A stretch of DNA of 33,279 nucleotides, from assembly GCA_016784125.1 (NCBI GenBank), contig JADHVI010000009.1, forward strand, positions 1 to 33,279, in the 5' to 3' direction. The stretch comes from Candidatus Woesearchaeota archaeon. GTDB lineage: Archaea > Nanobdellota > Nanobdellia > Woesearchaeales > GCA-2686295. Each line of letters begins with the position of its first letter. The stretch's first letter is position 1. Below are positions 15,565 through 23,056 of the stretch, piece after piece. Below the pieces are notes generated by a model. That model ran no database searches. It had not been told where the DNA came from and was given only the letters and a program-made list of their open reading frames with translations. The position numbers and the translations under genes are program-made.

Positions 15565-16071
15565 TTATTCTTCCATTGCTTCGATCTTCTTAACCCTTCG
15601 TTCGTGTCGTCCAGCTTCAAAATCGGTTTCTAAGAATAGTTTGATTAATTTCATTGCATGTTTCACATCAGCCACTTTACTAGGAATATTCAATAAATTC
15701 TTGTAGTTGCCAGATTGAGCTATTTCATTGATAGGTTTTTCAAATTCCAACCCTTTTAAGCAAAGAAGGTTTATATCATTATGAAGTCTTGCAAGGTAGA
15801 CAAGTTCTTCAGTCTGCAATGATGCAGCTCTTACGCCTTTAACTTTGTTAGCTGCGATTGCTGAACCAGTGCCAGAAGCACAGATCATTATCCCTCTCGT
15901 TTGGTTTTCAGCTACTTTTCTACCTAGAGCTTCACAAGCATCTGGATAATCATCATTTTCATCGAAATTAGGAGAAACATCTTCAAATTCAATACCTAAA
16001 GTAGAAAGTTCTTTCATAACCTCTTCTTTGAGTTTGAATCCCCCATGATCCGAGCCAATATAGATTTTCAT
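15565..16071 (-). CDS. rpiB: Ribose 5-phosphate isomerase B
   Basis: Interconverts ribose 5-phosphate and ribulose 5-phosphate. 168 aa with the RpiB/LacAB fold. KIYIGSDHGGFKLKEE (H9) binds phosphate and sugar. Catalytic Cys64 lies in CASGTGSAIAANKVKGVRAA, and H97 lies in LARLHNDINLL. The C-terminal TDFEAGRHERRVKKIE is the typical end. Archaea usually use RpiA, so the bacterial-type B enzyme suggests past transfer (inference). With Rpe at 18189 and Prs at 31430 it supplies PRPP. The TATA-like element on the minus strand near 16092-16102 is 26 nt before the ATG (leaderless). Confidence 0.95.
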   Translation of the reverse strand: MKIYIGSDHGGFKLKEEVMKELSTLGIEFEDVSPNFDENDDYPDACEALGRKVAENQTRGIMICASGTGSAIAANKVKGVRAASLQTEELVYLARLHNDINLLCLKGLEFEKPINEIAQSGNYKNLLNIPSKVADVKHAMKLIKLFLETDFEAGRHERRVKKIEAMEE

Positions 16072-16174
16072 ATTACAATCTTTAGATAAGAATTATTTAA
16101 ATTTTCCGAAAGAAAAGTAGTCACTCGAAAATTACAACAATCTTTTTAAAAGAAAATACTTTTCTCTTCGTAAA

Positions 16175-17170
16175 ATGAGCTTACCTAAAATTCTCGGAAC
16201 AAAAGATCCTAAAGATTTTGTTAACATGCAAGTCAGAATCTTTCAAGGAGATGGAGAAGTCTATTTTGCAAATGTTGAAGGAGCACCAATGGGCTTTCAA
16301 GAAATGATGAAACTCAGATCAGAAGAATGCGATCCAGAAGTTGTAAAAAAACAGCTTCAAGGAGAAGGATATCTTTTTGCAAACCTAGGATTATCAGTTG
16401 CTTTAACAACCACTATCAAAAATAAAAATTACGCTGTTCTTGTTATGCAAGAAAGAGAGGATTTAGGCGACACAGTGGCCAAACCTGTTTCAGGATACGT
16501 AGATTCAAGACATCTTCATAATCCGCTTTTAACAGTAGATGAAGAGATAGCAGAAGAAGTTATACTTACAACATTAAACGGCAGAATAATTCCTGGCTTA
16601 AGAAACACACAACCACTACCAAGACCTTTTGAAAACATAGAAGGAGTTGAATACTTAGAAGATGCAGCTTATCAATTAACAGAATCTTCCCTTGAAATAA
16701 TTGACGGACTTGTAGGACATCGAACAGGCCATGGTTTAGTCATAAACGGGAATTCAATTTTTAATTCCAGCACAGCAACTCAAAGAAGGTTCTCTCCACA
16801 ACTATATTTTCAGATACCATCAAATTCTGCTCAAATGATGTTTAGGTATCACATAGATGTTCCAAATATAGGCGCGGCAACTTTAGATCATGCTGAAAAA
16901 AGCTTCTTAAGAGTAGAAGATGTGTCTATGAATCATTCAGAGGACAAATATAACCCTGTAAAAAGAACTCTGAACATTGAAAGACATGACAACGGGCTTC
17001 TTCTAATTCAATTAAATGGAGAAAGACTAACAGATAAAGTGTATACATTTGAAAATGGAAAATTAGTTCCTTATTCAACTCAAGTTATTCTTTCAGAAGC
17101 GTTCGCACCAAAGGATAATGGTATCGTTACAGCGCAAAATATAACACTGGATCAGTATTTATTAGAATGA
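16175..17170 (+). CDS. Unknown protein with a degenerate Nudix-like region
   Basis: 331 aa, soluble and unrecognised. Residues about 70-135 have the outline of a Nudix domain: strands LGLSVALTTTI and YAVLVMQERE, then KPVSGYVDSRHLHNPLLTVD and the acidic helix EEIAEEVILTT. The canonical G-x5-E-x7-RE-x2-EE box is not met, so catalysis is doubtful. The C-terminal half (about 175-331) is beta-rich and aromatic, with several His and Asp (HRTGHGLVINGNS, FRYHIDVPNIG). The TATA element TTTTTAAAAG is 27 nt before the ATG. Its stop overlaps the next gene by 4 bp (ATGA), so the two are co-translated. Confidence 0.65.
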   Translation: MSLPKILGTKDPKDFVNMQVRIFQGDGEVYFANVEGAPMGFQEMMKLRSEECDPEVVKKQLQGEGYLFANLGLSVALTTTIKNKNYAVLVMQEREDLGDTVAKPVSGYVDSRHLHNPLLTVDEEIAEEVILTTLNGRIIPGLRNTQPLPRPFENIEGVEYLEDAAYQLTESSLEIIDGLVGHRTGHGLVINGNSIFNSSTATQRRFSPQLYFQIPSNSAQMMFRYHIDVPNIGAATLDHAEKSFLRVEDVSMNHSEDKYNPVKRTLNIERHDNGLLLIQLNGERLTDKVYTFENGKLVPYSTQVILSEAFAPKDNGIVTAQNITLDQYLLE

Positions 17171-17574
17171 GTCAAAAGAAACAAGGTCATCCACAAGTTC
17201 TCAATGTATGGGAATTCTATGTAAAACCAGAGTCAGTACCCGACTTCAGAAGATTCAATGGCATTGATGGAATCTGGCATAACTTCTTTAGCAAAAGATC
17301 AGATGATTACATTGACTCATGTTTGTGGCCTGACCCTTCTAGAGAGTTTGTTTTCACTACAGCAGATCATTGGAGGTCTGAAGCAGCATTCAAAGCATTT
17401 ATTGATCAATATCAAACAGAATACGCACAATTAAGTAAAGTACATCGAGAATTAATGTCCGAAGACCCTGTTCACAAAGGACATATCAGTCTAGGAATAG
17501 GAACAATGCCCCACGATATAAATGCTGCAATCGCGGCGTACAGCGCAGACGTTGTTAAGAAAAGAAAACCTTAA
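17167..17574 (+). CDS. Antibiotic-biosynthesis-monooxygenase-like (dimeric alpha-beta barrel) protein
   Basis: 135 aa. The pattern VLNVWEFYVKPESVPDFRRF, then GIWHNFFSK, YIDSCLWPD, FVFTTADHWRSEAAFKAFID and a helix to about residue 95 matches the ABM/ferredoxin-like alpha-beta barrel layout. Family members are small oxygenases, heme-degrading enzymes or ligand sensors, often homodimers. The tail (about 100-135, SLGIGTMPHDINAAIAAYSA) is extra. The start overlaps the upstream stop by ATGA, which ties it functionally to the Nudix-like protein. The fold assignment is fairly sure, the activity is not. Confidence 0.6.
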   Translation: MSQKKQGHPQVLNVWEFYVKPESVPDFRRFNGIDGIWHNFFSKRSDDYIDSCLWPDPSREFVFTTADHWRSEAAFKAFIDQYQTEYAQLSKVHRELMSEDPVHKGHISLGIGTMPHDINAAIAAYSADVVKKRKP

Positions 17575-17599
17575 ATAGTATTTTTTCTAAATTCAATAA

Positions 17600-18118
17600 A
17601 TGGTTGAAATAGTTGATGTTGTAAATGACAATGACAAGATAATTGGTAAGACTTCTAAATCATTGTGCCACAAATACGCTTTACTTCATAGAGATTCTAA
17701 AATTTTAACTTTCAAAGATTATTCGCTAAAAGAAATCGTGTTGCAAAAAAGACCAATGAATCTTAAGAGAAACCCGGGAAAAATTGTCCTGCCAGGAGGA
17801 CATGTAGACACAGGAGAAACTTATCTGCAAGCTGCTAAGAGAGAAAATATGGAAGAAATGCATGTAGATGAAAAATCTTTGAATCTAAAGTTTGAAAAGC
17901 TCTTCAAGATAAAAATTCCTGATGATGAAGATTATTTGTTTGTTACAGTTTACAAAGACATTGATTCAGGACCATTCCACCCAGACCATGAAGAAGTAGA
18001 TTCATATTTCTTTGCAGACATTGATAAATTAGAAAAAGACATGGACAACCACCCAAACAAGTACACTTTTGGAACAATCCTAATTCTTAAAGAATACAAA
18101 CTATACATTTCTCAATAA
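17600..18118 (+). CDS. Nudix hydrolase
   Basis: 172 aa. The Nudix box runs from G67 to V89: GGHVDTGETYLQAAKRENME, then EMHV. It keeps E73, R81-E82 and E85-E86, the metal-binding and catalytic residues, but has His where the usual Gly stands before the last hydrophobic residue. The N-terminal VEIVDVVNDNDKIIGKTSKS followed by HKYALLHRDS resembles the IPP-isomerase/YfcD branch of the superfamily. Members cleave diphosphates linked to another moiety; the substrate is not predictable. A TATA-like TTAAATAG lies at about 17571-17578, 25-26 nt before the ATG, so the gene has its own promoter 25 bp after the ABM-like gene. Confidence 0.82.
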   Translation: MVEIVDVVNDNDKIIGKTSKSLCHKYALLHRDSKILTFKDYSLKEIVLQKRPMNLKRNPGKIVLPGGHVDTGETYLQAAKRENMEEMHVDEKSLNLKFEKLFKIKIPDDEDYLFVTVYKDIDSGPFHPDHEEVDSYFFADIDKLEKDMDNHPNKYTFGTILILKEYKLYISQ

Positions 18119-18158
18119 CAAAATCTTAAATTGAATATTTGTGCTTTTGTTAATAAAA

Positions 18159-18168
18159 TTTATATATT
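18159..18168 (+). promoter_or_regulatory. TATA box for the ribulose-phosphate epimerase gene
   Basis: TTTATATATT is centred 26 nt before ATG 18189. The spacing makes a leaderless mRNA likely and rejects the upstream in-frame start at 18141, which would lie before the promoter. Confidence 0.65.
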
Positions 18169-18188
18169 CCCTAGTTAATAATTTTTTC

Positions 18189-18812
18189 ATGGTTAAGATT
18201 TCAGCATCACTTTTAGAGGAGGGTTTCTTTCAAGATGTAGTTGACAAAGTCAAATCAGCTGATATGATACACTTTGACGTAATGGACGGAGAGTTTGTTC
18301 CTAGAAAAACTATTTGGACAGAGGAAGTGGCCAGCGTTGATACAAAATTGCTGAAAGATGTTCATTTAATGGTTTTACAACCAGAAGATTTCATACAGGA
18401 TTTCATCGATGCAGGTGCAGACATGATATCATTCCATATTGAAGCAACCGATGTTCCTGAGGCAATTATTGGTATGATCCAACATCAAAGTGTTAAAGCA
18501 GGCATCACCATAAAACCTAAAACCGATGTTAGTGAAATAGTTAGATTCTTGCCAGATATTGATTTTGTATTGATAATGAGTGTTGAACCAGGATTAGGTG
18601 GGCAGTCGTTCATAAAAGATTCTCTAGAAAAAGTTCGTTTCATAAGAAAAAACTATCCTGACTTAGACATCGAGATTGACGGCGGCATCAACGAAGAAAC
18701 AGCAAAGTTAGCCGTGAAAGCAGGTGTAACAATATTAGTTTCTGGCACCTATCTCTTCAAGGACCCTGAAAACAGAATTAATCTTCTAAAAAATATGGAG
18801 AAAAAAAATTAG
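18189..18812 (+). CDS. rpe: Ribulose-phosphate 3-epimerase
   Basis: TIM-barrel enzyme interconverting ribulose 5-phosphate and xylulose 5-phosphate. The 207-aa protein from ATG 18189 begins MVKISASLLE, the family's first strand. Metal and catalytic positions are present: H28 and D30 in IHFDVMDGEFVP, H59 in DVHLMV, and D164 in EIDGGIN. The loop SVEPGLGGQSF and the phosphate site VSGTYLF are canonical. A longer frame from 18141 adds a hydrophobic leader, but it would begin before the TATA box and is rejected. It is a single gene, ending at a probable bidirectional terminator. With rpiB it forms the non-oxidative pentose-phosphate set. Confidence 0.95.
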   Translation: MVKISASLLEEGFFQDVVDKVKSADMIHFDVMDGEFVPRKTIWTEEVASVDTKLLKDVHLMVLQPEDFIQDFIDAGADMISFHIEATDVPEAIIGMIQHQSVKAGITIKPKTDVSEIVRFLPDIDFVLIMSVEPGLGGQSFIKDSLEKVRFIRKNYPDLDIEIDGGINEETAKLAVKAGVTILVSGTYLFKDPENRINLLKNMEKKN

Positions 18813-18857
18813 AGAGCCATAGGTAGCCTTCCTCAGCCCTCTTAAGAATTATTTTTT
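18801..18857. terminator. Probable bidirectional terminator
   Basis: AGAGAGC (18811-18817) can pair with GCCCTCT (18836-18842) with one wobble. An inner AGG-TAG-CCT mini-stem fits inside. A run of T follows on each side (TTATTTTTT on the plus strand at about 18849-18857, eight T on the minus strand from 18808 to 18801). It separates the convergent rpe and coiled-coil genes. Confidence 0.5.
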
Positions 18858-19367
18858 GTTTCCATAATAGAAAATATCTTCTATTTGGACATCTGCCGAT
18901 GTAAAATGGCCCTGCTTTTCATAGTAGGGCTTTTCTTCGCTTCTTTCTTGGACTTCTTGTTTTACAGGTTCTATGGGTTCTGGTTTAGAAATTTCTTGAG
19001 GCCTTGGTTCTTCTTGGCGAGGGGCCTCAAAGGACGGACTAGGGTCTGCACGCAGAGGTTCTCTTCGTGGTTGCAGAGAAGAAAGTGTGCCTGTTATATC
19101 CATGAGTTGATCTTGTAGACTAGTAATAGTCCTTGTCATCTCATGCATACGAGCTGTTGTCATATCTTTGAATCGTTTAAAGCTATTTGAGAGTTCTACT
19201 ACAACTTGTCCTTCAGAAGTAAATATCTTGCTCTCTGTTTGCTCTTCGTTCGACATTAGAAGGCTTTTTGCTCCTTGAACAGCATCTCTTGAATCATCGA
19301 AGAAACCGAATTTTTTTAGTTCTTCAGTCATGGCGTTTATTTTTTCAATTCTGTCTATATCATCCAT
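18849..19367 (-). CDS. Small protein with coiled-coil middle and Pro/Glu-rich tail
   Basis: 172 aa from ATG 19367 (MDDIDRIEKINAMTEELKKF). A helical N-terminal half includes FKRFKDMTTARMHEMTRTIT, a short coiled coil. Residues about 100-155 are disordered and rich in P, E, R and Q (for example PRQEEPRPQEISKPEPIEPV). A conserved-looking end follows, TSADVQIEDIFYYGNKK. Such tails often bind a partner protein. TTG at 19385 is possible but ATG is favoured. TATA TTTATAAG (opposite strand, about 19401-19409) would give a leader of about 12 nt. The family is unknown. Confidence 0.65.
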   Translation of the reverse strand: MDDIDRIEKINAMTEELKKFGFFDDSRDAVQGAKSLLMSNEEQTESKIFTSEGQVVVELSNSFKRFKDMTTARMHEMTRTITSLQDQLMDITGTLSSLQPRREPLRADPSPSFEAPRQEEPRPQEISKPEPIEPVKQEVQERSEEKPYYEKQGHFTSADVQIEDIFYYGNKK

Positions 19368-19414
19368 CGGGAACTCACAAAACAATTATTATATTAATCC
19401 TTTATAAGCTTTTC

Positions 19415-19443
19415 TATACTAGACTACATAAATAGTATACTAG
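19415..19443. promoter_or_regulatory. Candidate operator: TATACTAG direct repeats and TAGTATACTA palindrome
   Basis: TATACTAG occurs at 19415-19422 and again at 19436-19443, 21 bp apart (two helical turns). The second copy sits inside the perfect 10-bp palindrome TAGTATACTA (19433-19442). It lies in the divergent intergenic region, just upstream of the TATA box of the minus-strand coiled-coil gene and about 90 bp upstream of the aminotransferase promoter. Confidence 0.4.
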
Positions 19444-19562
19444 AATACACCTATAACAAGGATTGAAGGAAAGATTAATAACTAAATAAAAATCCCAACA
19501 ACCAAAAGCTCTTCGACAAATCGAAAAACTTATAAATTATTAACTACCACCAAGTGATTAAA

Positions 19563-20795
19563 ATGAGTCCGATTATTGAAATTACAGGCCGACATGGAGA
19601 AGAAGGTTTTGAAATTATAGAAATTGGAGGAATAGACGGTTTAGGCGGACTTTTAGAGAGTATGCTTGGAAGTTTGCTAGGATCAAGGATGGGTCCACAA
19701 TATCTAAATCTGGCATCCGCTCACAACAATATTGACATCACAGATTACGTTCCAGAGCATTTACTTATGGAACTAGTACCTAAACAAGAACTAATGAAAG
19801 ATGCATCCATAACAGAATTTCAAGGGCTAATAAAATCAATGAGAGATGCAGAAACAAGTCAAATCACAGATATTAATCGCATAATGCCATTCGATCAATC
19901 AACTAGAGGCACTATTTGCTATTTACTAGATTCTATTTCTGAACAAACAAACAAATCAGTAGCACTACCACTTCCAAACTGGCATTTCTGGAGTTCAGTT
20001 GCACCACCAACTAAATTAGAATATTTTGATGCACAAAATGAAGATCAACTTGTAGAAGGATTCCAAAAAATAGCCCGAAGAGGAAATATAGGGACATTAT
20101 TACTAGTTCATCCAACCAACCCACCCATATATGATATCTCAGAAGCAGGTGCCAAAGCAATAGATGAGATTGCTCAAAAAGAAGGCGTCAGAATTGTTCT
20201 TGACGAGATATTAAGAGGAACAAAAGCCATAGATGAAAGAGACTCCATAGCAAGATATTTCTCAGATCCAATTATAGTAGAAGGATTTTCAAAGAGATTT
20301 GGAGATGATCCATTTGGACACATGAGTTATATTATAACCCCACAAAAGGGACTCGTAATACCTAGTAGAGAATTAGAAGGGAACTACAGAGCAGGCGCAA
20401 TAAAAGTAATAGAACTAGCACAAACACACGCTTCTGAAAAAGTAGTTCAAGAAATGATTGCCAGAAACAAAGCATTTGACCAAGGGTTTTATGCAGAGTC
20501 TAAGGATATAACAATCGAGAGACCGTTTCCATCATCAATGGTTTCAACAATAAAAATTCCTAAGAACGGATCAATGGAAAACAGTGAACAAAGAAGAACA
20601 AGAATAGGTAGGGAAGAAGGCATTGTAATTAATGATGTTAGAGACTTCTATCCTGGAGAAAGCAATATAAATACGCCTTGGAGATGCGACATTCAACCCG
20701 GACAAGAGTATTTTAGAATAACAGTCGGAAATATAGGCGACCAAGAAACTCTATACAAAGCAGGAGTGAAAATTAGTAGAATAGTTACAAAATGA
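19563..20795 (+). CDS. PLP-dependent aminotransferase-like enzyme (fold type I), first of a tandem pair
   Basis: 410 aa from ATG 19563, which is 27 nt after the centre of TATA CTTATAAATT (leaderless); GTG at 19554 is less likely. Fold type I marks, numbered from that ATG: PLPNWHFW (136-143) for the substrate or PLP-ring side, HPTNPP (183-188) with the PLP-contacting Asn, IVLDEILRG (211-219) with the Asp that binds the pyridine nitrogen, and GFSKRFG with Schiff-base Lys244. R and F in WRCDIQPGQEYFRITVG fit the carboxylate-binding Arg near the C-terminus. The Gly-rich N-terminus (GGIDGLGGLLESMLGSLLGS) is unusual. Its stop overlaps the next gene by ATGA. Class and active site are clear; the substrate is unknown. 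Confidence 0.78.
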   Translation: MSPIIEITGRHGEEGFEIIEIGGIDGLGGLLESMLGSLLGSRMGPQYLNLASAHNNIDITDYVPEHLLMELVPKQELMKDASITEFQGLIKSMRDAETSQITDINRIMPFDQSTRGTICYLLDSISEQTNKSVALPLPNWHFWSSVAPPTKLEYFDAQNEDQLVEGFQKIARRGNIGTLLLVHPTNPPIYDISEAGAKAIDEIAQKEGVRIVLDEILRGTKAIDERDSIARYFSDPIIVEGFSKRFGDDPFGHMSYIITPQKGLVIPSRELEGNYRAGAIKVIELAQTHASEKVVQEMIARNKAFDQGFYAESKDITIERPFPSSMVSTIKIPKNGSMENSEQRRTRIGREEGIVINDVRDFYPGESNINTPWRCDIQPGQEYFRITVGNIGDQETLYKAGVKISRIVTK

Positions 20796-22066
20796 ACAAT
20801 CAACCAAGAAATCAAGAAGAGTTAATGGCATTATTACAAGACTTGCAACCAAAAACTTTTCTAGCAGGACTGCACTTACCCTATGGAACCGTACTCGGAA
20901 CTGATGAACCTCAAAATCTCTTAGACGCAAATATTCCACATCTTCCTTTTGGGAGAAATCTAGAAGAAATAGAATCACTAAAACAAATAATCGCAAGCAT
21001 AAGTAATGGATGTGAAGGAAAAAACAATACTAATATTCAAGAAGTTGTAGAAAGAATTATTTCAGAAGAAACAACAATTCCATTAGATAATTATCATATG
21101 GCAGTTACAGCAGATGGGGCCAGAGGAGCAATTATAGACTTATTAACACCCTTAATAAATCCTAAAAAAAATATTATTTCTTATGGTAATCCCAATTGGG
21201 TATTCGATAAAATTATAGGTATGATTGGTGGAGCAATAGACTTAACAGTTCCTGCAACAAATGCAGACGAATTTGTTAGTAGATTAGAAAATCTCCCTCC
21301 AAAAATATTAGATAGAATGCTGGGAATTATAATTGTTGATCCAAGCAACCCAGGAGGATACACCTTCTCAGAGTGGCACATCAAAAGAATAGATGAACTT
21401 ACAGAGGAATATAATATTCTCCCCATATTTGATGATGTATTCAGAGGATTACAAGCAGTAGGAGAGCAACATTCTAGTTCAAAGTATTCAAAAAGAGGTA
21501 TAATTGTTGAAACTACTTCAAAAAAATATAGTGCAAGAGGACTAGGAGTAACATGGTCATTAGTGCCAAAAACTCTTGGTATAAATTATGCAGCAGATAT
21601 GAATATAGAATGTGACGGTTGTAGAGAAATAGCTGCAGTTAATTTAGCTGCAATGCACAAAAACCAATTCAACGAAACCGTAAGAGAATATCTAATTGCA
21701 AACACAAATGCATTCATGGCAGGATTTGAAATGAGCACAGGAGAAATATCTGACAAAGGAACTTTTAGTAGCGCATTTGAAGGAATGCCAATTTTTAACT
21801 ATCATCCTCCTAAAACCACTACAACATCAGTGCTTAAACAAGCTTCACTCATGCAGAAAGTAATGGTAACTTCAGGTTTGGACTGGTTTAAAACAAGCCC
21901 TCTAGGAAATAGATTTTTCAAGGATGAAAATTCAGCAGCAATTGAACACTCAAGTCACTATTTAAGAATATGTCCTACAAAAGAAACACCAGAAAAACAT
22001 TTCTATGCAGGGATGAAGCTCGGAAGTTTAGTTGCAGCTTCTTCAGAAATAGAATCTAAAAGATAA
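20792..22066 (+). CDS. PLP-dependent aminotransferase-like enzyme (fold type I), second of a tandem pair
   Basis: 424 aa. Active-site elements: DGARGAIIDLL (108-118, PLP-phosphate helix), YGNPNWVF (131-138), VDPSNPGGY (182-190), IFDDVFRGL (212-220) and TTSKKYSARGLGVTW with Schiff-base Lys244. HYLRICP near the end carries the likely carboxylate-binding Arg. It is translated with the preceding enzyme through a 4-bp ATGA overlap and is a distant paralogue of it. Both keep their lysine, so a heterodimer or two successive steps are both possible (inference). Its TAA at 22064-22066 directly abuts the stop of alaX on the other strand. The substrate is unknown. Confidence 0.8.
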   Translation: MNNQPRNQEELMALLQDLQPKTFLAGLHLPYGTVLGTDEPQNLLDANIPHLPFGRNLEEIESLKQIIASISNGCEGKNNTNIQEVVERIISEETTIPLDNYHMAVTADGARGAIIDLLTPLINPKKNIISYGNPNWVFDKIIGMIGGAIDLTVPATNADEFVSRLENLPPKILDRMLGIIIVDPSNPGGYTFSEWHIKRIDELTEEYNILPIFDDVFRGLQAVGEQHSSSKYSKRGIIVETTSKKYSARGLGVTWSLVPKTLGINYAADMNIECDGCREIAAVNLAAMHKNQFNETVREYLIANTNAFMAGFEMSTGEISDKGTFSSAFEGMPIFNYHPPKTTTTSVLKQASLMQKVMVTSGLDWFKTSPLGNRFFKDENSAAIEHSSHYLRICPTKETPEKHFYAGMKLGSLVAASSEIESKR

Positions 22067-22777
22067 TTAATAATTTATCTTATAATAAACTCTTCTATTA
22101 TTCTTCCCCTTATTATCGGCCTTTAAAAACTCCAATTCACCAATCTCAGAAGTATTCTTAACGTGGGTTCCACCATCAGCTTGAGTATCAACAGCACCAA
22201 TAGAAACAATTCTCAGAGTTTCAATGTTTGGAGGCAAAGCATTAGCCAACCTAACCATGGAAGGATCTTTCAAAGCTTCCTCTCTAGGCATATACCTAGT
22301 TGTGACCTCTAAACCTTTTTTCAAGAGTTCATTTGCTCGAGCCACATATTCGATTATCTTTTCCCTATCATAATCCTCCAAACTGAAATCAATACGATTC
22401 TTATCGACACCGAGCTGATTGCCAGAAATCAAAGCGCCAGTCTCGTTATGAATCAAACCACTCAGAACATGGGACGCAGTATGTGCCTGCATAAGTTTAT
22501 AGCGACGATCCCAATCAATGACACAGTGAACTTTATCACCAGGTTGCAATCCAGGATGATCAACTTCGTGACTAATATTACCGGAGAATTTACCAACAAA
22601 TATAACCTTGAACTTCTCATTACCCTTAATCATCACACCTTCATCCCAAGGCTGGCCGCCAGAATTCGGATAAAAAGCGGTTTTGTCAAGAGCAACAAAC
22701 TTATCTTCATTAACAGAAACAACTTCTGCATCAAATTCCTTCAAATATGAATCATCTAAATATAAAACTTCACTCAT
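22067..22777 (-). CDS. alaX: Alanyl-tRNA editing protein AlaX
   Basis: Free-standing trans-editing enzyme that hydrolyses Ser-tRNA(Ala) (and possibly Gly-tRNA(Ala)). 236 aa from ATG 22777, where GGGTGAT gives a ribosome-binding site; GTG at 22786 is the alternative. It has the N-terminal beta-barrel (AFYPNSGGQPWDEG), metal-binding HTASH (H99, H103) and DTQADGGTHVKNTSEIG (H205). The usual Cys of CGGTH is Asp (D201), a variant that I believe also occurs in other AlaX proteins. The oligomerising C-Ala domain is absent. A TATA-like element at about 22826-22834 gives a leader of about 26 nt. The stop codon directly abuts that of the convergent aminotransferase gene. Confidence 0.92.
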   Translation of the reverse strand: MSEVLYLDDSYLKEFDAEVVSVNEDKFVALDKTAFYPNSGGQPWDEGVMIKGNEKFKVIFVGKFSGNISHEVDHPGLQPGDKVHCVIDWDRRYKLMQAHTASHVLSGLIHNETGALISGNQLGVDKNRIDFSLEDYDREKIIEYVARANELLKKGLEVTTRYMPREEALKDPSMVRLANALPPNIETLRIVSIGAVDTQADGGTHVKNTSEIGELEFLKADNKGKNNRRVYYKINY

Positions 22778-22851
22778 AGTAATCACCCAAATAAAGAGTC
22801 GCCATAGTATTATATAATAATTTCTATTTATAATCCAAAAAATACAAATAT

Positions 22852-22890
22852 ACTACTTAGCAGTAGTTAAAAAGCGAAAGATTTAAATAG
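22852..22890 (+). promoter_or_regulatory. Inverted repeat and TATA box upstream of the RHH-Nudix pair
   Basis: ACTACT-TAGC-AGTAGT (22852-22867) is a perfect 6-bp-arm inverted repeat. ATTTAAATAG (22881-22890) is a TATA box centred 27 nt before ATG 22913. The repeat sits just upstream of the TATA box and is a natural candidate operator for the ribbon-helix-helix protein encoded next. TATAGTATAATATAGTGTAA between TATA and ATG is a further imperfect repeat. Confidence 0.5.
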
Positions 22891-22912
22891 TTATAGTATA
22901 ATATAGTGTAAT

Positions 22913-23056
22913 ATGAGACATAAATTAAGTATAACAATTGGGGAAGACACAATTCTACAAATCAGAGATGCCCTAAGAAATAAAAATTATAGAAATAAAT
23001 CTCACTTTTTTGAAATTGCAGCCATAAACTTACTTGAAAAGGAGGTGTTAAAATGA
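22913..23056 (+). CDS. Ribbon-helix-helix (CopG/Arc-like) DNA-binding protein, 47 aa
   Basis: A small gene from ATG 22913 to TGA 23054-23056. The product starts MRHKLSITIGEDTILQIRDA, continues through a basic turn (LRNKNYRNKS) and ends HFFEIAAINLLEKEVLK. Strand (KLSITI), helix, a YRNKSHF turn and a second helix is the ribbon-helix-helix pattern; two chains would form a DNA-binding dimer. The promoter is leaderless. The stop overlaps the following Nudix gene by ATGA, and its last codons carry that gene's ribosome-binding site (AAGGAGGTG). The small size and pairing resemble the regulator part of toxin-antitoxin-like units, but no toxin is evident. It probably controls its own operon. Confidence 0.75.
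   Translation: MRHKLSITIGEDTILQIRDALRNKNYRNKSHFFEIAAINLLEKEVLK

Noticed and set aside
18141-18188. A 16-residue hydrophobic leader on ribulose-phosphate epimerase
   Set aside because: It begins upstream of the TATA box. The family starts with V-K-I-S-A-S, which matches ATG 18189, and the enzyme is cytosolic.
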